Below, piece by piece: positions 59,001 through 64,000 of a stretch of 64,000 nucleotides of DNA; position 1 is the stretch's first letter, and every line of letters starts with the position of its first letter. Origin of the DNA: Phoronis australis (lineage: Eukaryota; Phoronida; Phoronidae); NCBI GenBank assembly GCA_002633005.1, contig NMRA01000481.1:184001-248000 (forward strand). Reading direction: 5' to 3'. The notes below the pieces were generated by a model, which had not been told where the DNA came from, ran no database searches, and was given only the letters and a program-made list of their open reading frames with translations. The position numbers and the translations under genes are program-made.

Positions 59001-62000
59001 ATTGGTTCCTCATTCATCCGCAAGTAGCGCGATTCCTCAGGCACTGGCGAGTGACCGGTGATTGCCTCTGTTGTGGGCTGTGATTATGAACACACGCGCA
59101 CTCTATTCTTTTTTCCAGTGGTTTTCAAAGCGATTTGTGTTGAATTAGCCAGAGTGAAAAGCTCAAGCTAGAGATGTTTGTGCGCTGCATCTTGCTATTG
59201 ATGCTGAAACTATGTACTGTAGCGAAGAGGTGGAGCTGAAGACTGGTTCACTGCAATCGGTGTCATTTGTTCAATTCATGACGCATCATGTGTGAAAATT
59301 TTCATTATAGCTCATCTGTTGTGATAAAGCATATGCACGACATATAGTAACTTTTCACTTATTAGGACACATTATTGCAGGCAAGGGAAATTCAGTTTTG
59401 TTAAATTTGTCTGCGCAAATAAAGATTAAGAAAACTTTAGTTTATGATTTACTAACTGGTATGGTTTGTACTGTGCAGATGTCATAATTCAGTTGTTTTG
59501 GTTATTTTTCCGTTATTTTCTGTAAAGTAATTGGCCTTTGTTTGATGAAGGGCAAAATTACAATTTTGCAATTATTTTTGTGCAAATTGTGTGGAGAATC
59601 ACTGTGTTAACGTTGGCCTGTACTCTTGTCTTCAGTATTGTCGCCACTACAGTTAATTGATGCGTTTTTGTGTCCAGCAAGTTGGTGGGTTTTTCATCGA
59701 CTACAGATCGGAGATCGACCCGCAGAGTTACTGTATCTGGAAGAAGGATACGGGGCGACTGATACAGAAATACGAGGCTACGTACGACGGGTCCACTATG
59801 TATCACAAGGCCAGTAGTGTGGTATGTATAGCATGATGCATACGCGTAATGCTGAGTACAATGACAATTTCAATCACTGATACAATATCTGATTGCTATT
59901 GTACCTAACGTAATTAAAATGAAAATTGGCCCTTGATTTTTTTTGTATTTGCGCTTTTCGCCATAGTTTCATTTTTCTTTGTCTCGTGACCTTTTGTTTT
60001 TTGTCTGTGGAACTGAATTTTGTAAAAAAGTGTTTTTAAACGCAAATAGTCGACTTTTTGAATGCGTCCTGTTTTGATAAAAACACTGAAGAATATGCAG
60101 TCGGTGTGGCCTTATAGACAAGTCTGTACATTTAGCCACATTTCTGCAAAACCAAAATTAAGCTTTGTACATTTTCGAGGGTAGGAAGCCTGATTTTTAA
60201 CATTGTACCAATATGTCATTGAATGGGTCACGTGACCATGTTTTTGTAGTAAAATTTAGCAAAAAGGAAAGTTACATTCATAGGAGGACAAAGGTATCAA
60301 TGAAATGAACAAATTTTCTTTTGATATCAATGTTCAACATTTCATTGTTTTTCAATTTAATGCAGCTTTTTCATGAAAACTGTATTTTGATAACTGCATA
60401 CTATGTAAAAATGAATAATTTAAAAGCAACTCTCCATACTGTTTTGGAGAACAGTGCTCAGAGCATGGTACATGAAAGTTTCGTACGAATCAGAGCAATC
60501 ATTTTTAAGATACTATGTTCCAACGTTAGTCAAATTTGGACATTTTTCTTGGGTCCTGACGTAACCTGAATCTTCCTGAAGTCAATGTGCTCAATTGTCC
60601 CTTGTCTTTGATTAAGGTTAATAGTTACTGGTTACAATGATTGATTGACCTTTGACCCTATTATGGAATAATTGGTATAAACTTTGTTGTGCAGTGATCT
60701 TATTGTCCTGTGATTGGCAGTTGACCTTTCTGTCCAGTGGTTGAACTCGTGCCCTGCCTAACCTCTGACCTTATTGACCTTGCAGTTCTCTAACCTGACT
60801 GAGGTGATGAAGCCTCACTTTCAGCCCATCCGTGTAAACCTGGTGGCTGGTAACTTGAAGTTTGTGGAGGTGCCGCATGAGTTCAGACCCACTTCCAGCT
60901 CCAGGTAAGTGGATAGGTGATCTGTGGAAGGTCAGTCGGGGTTTCCTCAAGCTGTTTATGTAATATGCTATTGCTTTGGGAATCCAGTTTCGCACAATGA
61001 CAAGTGTTGAAGTTTTTGGCTCAGGTTTACGTCATGTCACAAAATCAAGTTGTGAAACGAGGCGAGTTAACTCTTTTTGCTTTCTATGGTCATACTCACC
61101 GCATTCTTTTTATGTTGCCATGAACTTGGCCAGGTTCACCCACTGAAGCACCGGTCAAAGTAAAAAAGATTACAGTCGGTCCAGTCCGATGCCTAAATTG
61201 CATCAGACGTAGGCAGGCAACATAGGTCAGGCCCATTGCATGAAATACTTGATTTGGAACTCATGGGGATCCTTTTATGCTCTTATGTATATATAGTCAT
61301 TAGGCTGTTGTCTCTGCTTCCCCCTGTCTGGTCATTTCACTTAACAGTCTACCCGGAAGGATCAGTCATTCCCCAGAGAAGGCCTGTTCATCATTACTCA
61401 TTATAGCTAGTACATCTTTATCTGAAGTATGTGCCGATGATTTCAGTACAGATCGCTTGTCTGAATCTGCGCGGGTGAGCTAGAAGAGCCCTCTATGGTC
61501 TGCCTACAGTGTTTATTAAATATCTGCTTGACATTTTTGTAGTGACTCCGTCTACTTGTATTACAGGCCACCAGTTCCCATCTTAACAGATGCAGAGCCC
61601 CCTATGGTGCACATACAGTACTGTATTTAATGTCCACACGTACCTGAAATGTATATACTAGGTACTCAGTCTCATTGTATTACAGATCACCAGTTCCCAT
61701 CTTAACCGATGAACTAGCAGAGCCCCCAATGGTGCACATACACCATAAAATGTCCATGCGTACTTGAAATGTATATAGGGACTCCATCTCAATGTATTAC
61801 AGATCACTAGGTCCCACCTCGACCAGCAGAGCCCCCTATGACCCCTGTAATGGTTTATTTACGTGTATTACAGGCCAGCAGGCCCCATCTCAGTGGATGA
61901 GCTAGCCGAGCCCTTCAAGGTTTATATGCAGATCATGATCAGTCAGGCATTGGCTCCAGGCTTCCTTAAGGCAGTTGAGGAAGAACAGGGTGAGAAAAGA

Positions 62001-63572
62001 GAACTCTCTTAAAGAGAAAATATGAGTACGCAGGGCTGGTTATCCTAGAAGAGTCAACTACCGTTTACTCACCTGATTCCTTAAGCATGCATAAGATTAC
62101 TGCGAGTGTGGACCACCATTTTCGTATTGCTATTTGGTTGTGGTGGACCACCTTGTGTAGCCATCTTACATGCTCAGGGCATCATTGTAATTCTTTATCA
62201 GAGTGATGTCATTGGTTCGTGTCAGTTTCATGTATCGTAGTTCTCACAAAAACAAGATACCTGCAGTTGACCAGCTCCAAAAACTTCTCTAGGTGGCAGC
62301 AGTGAAACAACAGTTCACCTGGGTGTACAAATGCACACGAGACCTTTGATACTCTTTCAACACCCCCTTTGTGGGTCAGTTTCATGAATCGCTGTTCACA
62401 CAGTTTGTGCTGTTTAATAGACCTCAGAAACAAGATACATGCAGTTGACCAGCTCCAAAAACTTCTCTTCTGAATTCATTTGTTGCTTGTATGCTTAGGG
62501 CTACCAGAATAGCCACGGACAGTTAAAGATGTTTGTTTATTTTATTTTATTTAAAATGAGGGTGGCCTCTTCAGTGTCAGCACTGCTTTCCGCGAGAACC
62601 CTCTATGGATGTCTAGGATAATTGGCGATTAGTATTTTTCGTAAAATTGATACCAACACATGGATTTTTCCTTTAAGAAACTCTTATTTAAATCCTCATG
62701 GGTGTTAGTTGTAGGGTTCGGCATCCAGGGCTTCACATTAATTAGATATCTCATGCTATGGTAAATAGTTAGAATACAGTATGAAGGAGCAATGAATTTT
62801 CATTTTCTCAAATTTCTCAGAACTTCGCCTGAGAAATTTTTACTTCACTTTTTTGTGAAGCTGTTATCATCCGACACGTGACGAAATTCTGTTCAGAACA
62901 ATTTTAACTATGTTATGCACTTTAATTTGAAAATGAAAAAACGACAGTTCAGGCAGTTTTTTGTTTGGAGAAACTATATACTGTTTTGTTTTCAACTGTG
63001 TGATAGGCAAGAACGTCTTCCGCAGACTCTCAACTAGATGGCAGCAGTGAAACAACAGTTGATCTGGGTGTACAAATGCATGCTTTCAGTCAGTCACACG
63101 AGACCTTTGATACTCTTCCAAAACCCCCTTTGTGGGTCATCAATGTTCTGGTCTCACTTCATTGGGGGTAATAAAACAGGGCCTTCGTCTTCATTGATAC
63201 TGCCAAGTAAATGTTGAGAGTCTCCCATTCAGGAATCTGGTATCACAGCCTTTTGATAGGTACATAGAATTCTTGATTAGTGATTGATGTTCTCTAAACC
63301 CTTCAGAGGAGTTCTACATTGCCCCGTTGACCAAGATCGAGTCGGCTATTAAAGAGAAGAGGACGGAAATCTCGCGGCTCATCGACTGGTCACCCGTTTT
63401 CAGCAAAGCCGTTGAGACGCGACCTCACCTGGACATCAGCGATCTGAGTCACGCGAGCGAGCGTTGTCAAGTGACGGATGCATCTCCACCTGTTGCCACG
63501 AAGTGTGTTCAGTTGCACGGTGACACGTACAAGCAGGACAGTCTGGATGTACTGGCTAATGCGGAAACTCAG
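49948..63572 (+). CDS. QSER1/PRR12-family protein (DUF4211), 5' nine coding exons, continues beyond the window
   Basis: Coding exons: 49968-50085, 51652-54246, 55753-55823, 57432-57505, 58437-58500, 59678-59821, 60786-60904, 61874-61989, 63307-63572; 3567 nt, 1189 codons, all phases consistent. The first about 900 residues are disordered and Ser/Pro/Gln-rich with a 15-Gln run, a basic RARKKK segment near residue 475 and a SFLSFLQG motif near 750, like SFLDFLKSG of PRR12/QSER1. Exons 6-7 (IWKKDTGRLIQKYEATYDG, then PHFQPIRVNLV) match the DUF4211 segment IWR..KALLQK...QRLYVKFL. Exons 8-9 (YMQIMISQALAPGFLKAVEE, FYIAPLTKIESAI) match [19 protein letters not shown] and [10 protein letters not shown]. 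Human QSER1 limits DNA methylation together with TET1; PRR12 is a nuclear neurodevelopmental factor. I cannot say which paralogue; a single pre-duplication gene is likely in an invertebrate. Confidence 0.87.
50086..51651 (+). other. QSER1/PRR12-like intron after first coding exon
   Basis: AT-rich intron from GTACTG to TTTTATTCCAG, containing a foldback hairpin at 50651-50719. Confidence 0.75.
50651..50719. repeat. Foldback hairpin, copy 2
   Basis: Arms at 50651-50672 (GTCCTGCATTTCGAGAACCA then GT) and 50698-50719 pair over 22 bp with about three mismatches, with a 25-nt loop. The second arm with flank, TGGAGAAAACTGGTTCTCAA, is the reverse complement of copy 1's first arm and flank. Confidence 0.75.
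51652..54246 (+). CDS. QSER1/PRR12-like giant exon 2
   Basis: A 2595-nt exon, phase 1 in and phase 1 out, encoding about 865 residues. It begins GLAPMSAHSALAASRAYPSL and ends RKAKESAAH before CATC|GTGAGT. Features: 15-Gln run, repeated PPSP/PPSPT segments, basic KPKQKRARKKKNEK, SFQNSFLSFLQGAK, an acidic EDDNSESDVEDVDD, and INIKIPKLKTPKKK (possible nuclear localisation). Large central exons are usual in QSER1 and PRR12. Confidence 0.93.
52464..52508 (+). repeat. CAG/CAA trinucleotide run encoding 15 glutamines
   Basis: Pattern (CAG)4 CAA (CAG)3 CAA (CAG)3 CAA (CAG)2, residues 311-325 of the QSER1/PRR12-like protein. The regular CAA interruptions would stabilise the tract against expansion. 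Confidence 0.95.
54300..54345 (+). repeat. Dispersed repeat family E core, copy 4 (in intron 2)
   Basis: ACAAAATGACAGGGAATTCT followed by CGGTCATGACG matches the core of the 1.3-kb and 16.1-kb copies. It is present in both allelic segments. Confidence 0.45.
55001..55001. other. Single N at the contig overlap
   Basis: Separates the two near-identical segments described for 54222-55783. Confidence 0.85.
55753..55823 (+). CDS. QSER1/PRR12-like exon 3
   Basis: Acceptor ATGACACTCTAG; the phase-1 join gives Pro, then VSVSSGEENKYDSDKDPAWN and PFE before GAG|GTATGG. A truncated copy of its first 31 bases at 54970-55000 belongs to the unmerged overlap. Confidence 0.85.
56020..56312 (+). repeat. Dispersed repeat family F, copy 2 (eroded, intron 3)
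   Basis: AAAGTTAGGCACATTCATAG, GGTATCAATAACAGGTCC, TTTTTCATGAAAATCGTAGC and CCAAATTTTGACATTTTCTA follow the order of the 60.2-kb copy. Confidence 0.6.
57200..57225 (+). promoter_or_regulatory. Predicted G-quadruplex motif, intron 3
   Basis: Four runs of at least four G (57200-57203, 57208-57211, 57214-57217, 57221-57225) with loops AGCA, AA and TGC. It is on the sense strand of the QSER1-like transcript, about 200 bp before exon 4. Confidence 0.65.
57432..57505 (+). CDS. QSER1/PRR12-like exon 4
   Basis: Acceptor TTGACTGCAG; DACVDDGDSNPRKKTFRKTR then TRQS and AG|GTGGGT, phase 2. Acidic then strongly basic, a likely nuclear localisation signal. Confidence 0.8.
58437..58500 (+). CDS. QSER1/PRR12-like exon 5
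   Basis: Acceptor GTGTTGACAG; phase-2 join gives Arg, then KRSSSATLLEVGEVKLAKKV and K before AAA|GTAAGT, phase 0. Short and basic; the call rests on phase and splice sites. Confidence 0.78.
58501..59677 (+). other. QSER1/PRR12-like intron 5
   Basis: AT-rich intron; no exon or repeat recognised. Confidence 0.6.
59678..59821 (+). CDS. QSER1/PRR12-like exon 6, DUF4211 N-terminal part
   Basis: 48 codons in phase 0 after TTGTGTCCAG: QVGGFFIDYRSEIDPQSYCI then WKKDTGRLIQKYEATYDGST and MYHKASSV before GTG|GTATGT. It aligns with the IWRVQKALLQKFTPEIKDG stretch of vertebrate PRR12/QSER1 (from memory). Confidence 0.88.
60220..60558 (+). repeat. Dispersed repeat family F, copy 3 (intron 6)
   Basis: GGGTCACGTGACCATGTTTT, GTAAAATTTAGCAAAAAGGA, AAAGGTATCAATGAAATG, TTTTTCATGAAAACTGTA and AAATTTGGACATTTTTCTTG, in the same order as the inverted copy at 10.0-10.35 kb. 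Confidence 0.75.
60786..60904 (+). CDS. QSER1/PRR12-like exon 7, DUF4211 continuation
   Basis: Acceptor GACCTTGCAG; FSNLTEVMKPHFQPIRVNLV then AGNLKFVEVPHEFRPTSSS, ending CCAG|GTAAGT in phase 2. Corresponds to YQRLYVKFLENV..KDYVRVCARKPWHRP of the family. Confidence 0.88.
61441..61872 (+). repeat. Tandem decaying copies of the 5' part of exon 8, unit about 118-120 bp
   Basis: Three clear blocks and one faint one precede the true exon 8. Copies at 61561 (TTACAGGCCACCAGTTCCCA), 61680 (TTACAGATCACCAGTTCCCA) and 61797 (TTACAGATCACTAGGTCCCA) each repeat the splice acceptor and the beginning of exon 8, then GCAGAGCCCCC; a faint copy ends near 61490 (GAGCTAGAAGAGCCCTCTAT). True exon: TTACAGGCCAGCAGGCCCCA at 61868. 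None of the copies keeps a proper donor, and inclusion of any would break the frame of exon 8. Confidence 0.85.
61874..61989 (+). CDS. QSER1/PRR12-like exon 8
   Basis: Phase-2 join gives Arg, then PAGPISVDELAEPFKVYMQI and MISQALAPGFLKAVEEEQ, ending CAGG|GTGAGA in phase 1. It matches the [22 protein letters not shown] helix of PRR12. Confidence 0.88.
62210..62470. repeat. Local repeat in intron 8, copies 1 and 2
   Basis: GATACCTGCAGTTGACCAGC and GATACATGCAGTTGACCAGC both precede TCCAAAAACTTCTCT (62260 and 62436). GGTGGCAGCAGTGAAACAAC near 62293 recurs at 63040. Confidence 0.7.
63030..63145. repeat. Local repeat in intron 8, copy 3
   Basis: GATGGCAGCAGTGAAACAAC, GGGTGTACAAATGCATGC, CACGAGACCTTTGATACTCT and ACCCCCTTTGTGGGTCA repeat the 62.3-kb block in order, about 740 bp downstream. 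Confidence 0.75.
63307..63572 (+). CDS. QSER1/PRR12-like exon 9 (last in window)
   Basis: Acceptor AACCCTTCAG, phase 1; EEFYIAPLTKIESAIKEKRT then EISRLIDWSPVFSKAVETRP and, at the end, VQLHGDTYKQDSLDVLANAE with TQ|GTACAA in phase 0. It aligns with [20 protein letters not shown] and the later VRLRPAGEPYNRKTLSKLK of PRR12. The C-terminal HHYKYHTFLRC part expected in the family must lie in exons right of the window. Confidence 0.87.
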
Positions 63573-64000
63573 GTACAATACACGCTGAAAATAATTGGAG
63601 GAAGTAATCTATCTGGAATTGCTTGACACGAGGACTGAATGAAGACATAATTCAACAACAGAGTAGCTGTAATTATGACGAGTTGCAATGAATTTTTTAC
63701 AAGAATCTCCATAAAGATGACAAAATTACCTGTTTTGTAAATTGAAAACACATTGTTTGAAATTTGAGAAATATGGTGAATGCCAAAATCGTTTTTCTCA
63801 CAAATTAGAGAATAAAGAAAACTCAGAATAAAGAAAATCCAATTTTTGCAGTAGTTTTTGTAGGCCCAGATTCTACAAACTGTCCTAAATTGGAGATTTT
63901 TTACGATAATAAGGGACTTTGTTTCAGAGGGTACTTTTCATTTGCATACGAGTGTAAGTTGACTTAAGTAAAAACGTCTATAAGAATGGATGCCTAGCAA
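63573..64000 (+). other. QSER1/PRR12-like intron 9 (incomplete)
   Basis: Non-coding AT-rich sequence after the donor CAG|GTACAA to the window edge. Confidence 0.7.

Noticed and set aside
61681-61730. Copy of exon 8 start as an alternative exon
   Set aside because: It keeps an open frame for about 15 codons, but including it (46 nt to the only GT) would shift the frame of the true exon 8.
1-64000. tRNA, rRNA, CRISPR arrays, operons
   Set aside because: None seen; the window is eukaryotic nuclear sequence with spliced genes.

Overview
The window is nuclear DNA of an animal, probably a marine invertebrate. Spliced exons have GT-AG borders, introns are long and AT-rich, and the proteins are metazoan chromatin factors. 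An unmerged contig overlap at 54-56 kb differs by about two dozen substitutions over roughly 780 bases, which suggests a highly heterozygous genome. Three single N characters (2374, 17490, 55001) look like contig joins. I cannot name the species from sequence alone.

Layout. (1) 806-967 (+): last coding exon of a CCDC59/TAP26-like (Fyv7 family) rRNA-processing protein; the gene enters from the left. (2) 968 to about 8.1 kb: intergenic, full of decayed non-autonomous repeats and an 18-bp minisatellite. (3) About 8.1-27.4 kb (-): a CECR2 homologue, the bromodomain partner of ISWI remodellers. I resolved 15 coding exons (3132 nt, 1043 codons plus stop, all phases consistent). About 100 residues expected between exons 7 and 8 are absent, at the place where a 104-bp minisatellite meets an N. 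Intron 3 carries a broken BEL/Pao retrotransposon integrase region in antisense. (4) 27.4-49.9 kb: divergent intergenic space or undetected 5' untranslated introns, with MITE-like repeats, a THAP zinc-finger relic, a CTCF-like/YY1-like site pair at 28.05 kb and a diverged tandem array at 48.3-49.6 kb. (5) 49.9 kb to the right edge (+): the first nine coding exons (1189 codons) of a QSER1/PRR12-family gene (DUF4211), which runs out of the window.

The two large genes both encode chromatin proteins and lie head to head: CECR2 recognises acetyl-lysine with ISWI ATPases, and QSER1 protects DNA from methylation. Whether they share regulation is not shown by the sequence.

The most interesting structures are: three to four decaying tandem copies of the 5' end of QSER1-like exon 8 in the intron just before it; the tandem array with CTCF-core-like motifs in most units; the probable missing CECR2 exons; the unmerged allelic overlap; and several local families of non-autonomous repeats whose copies recur across the window.
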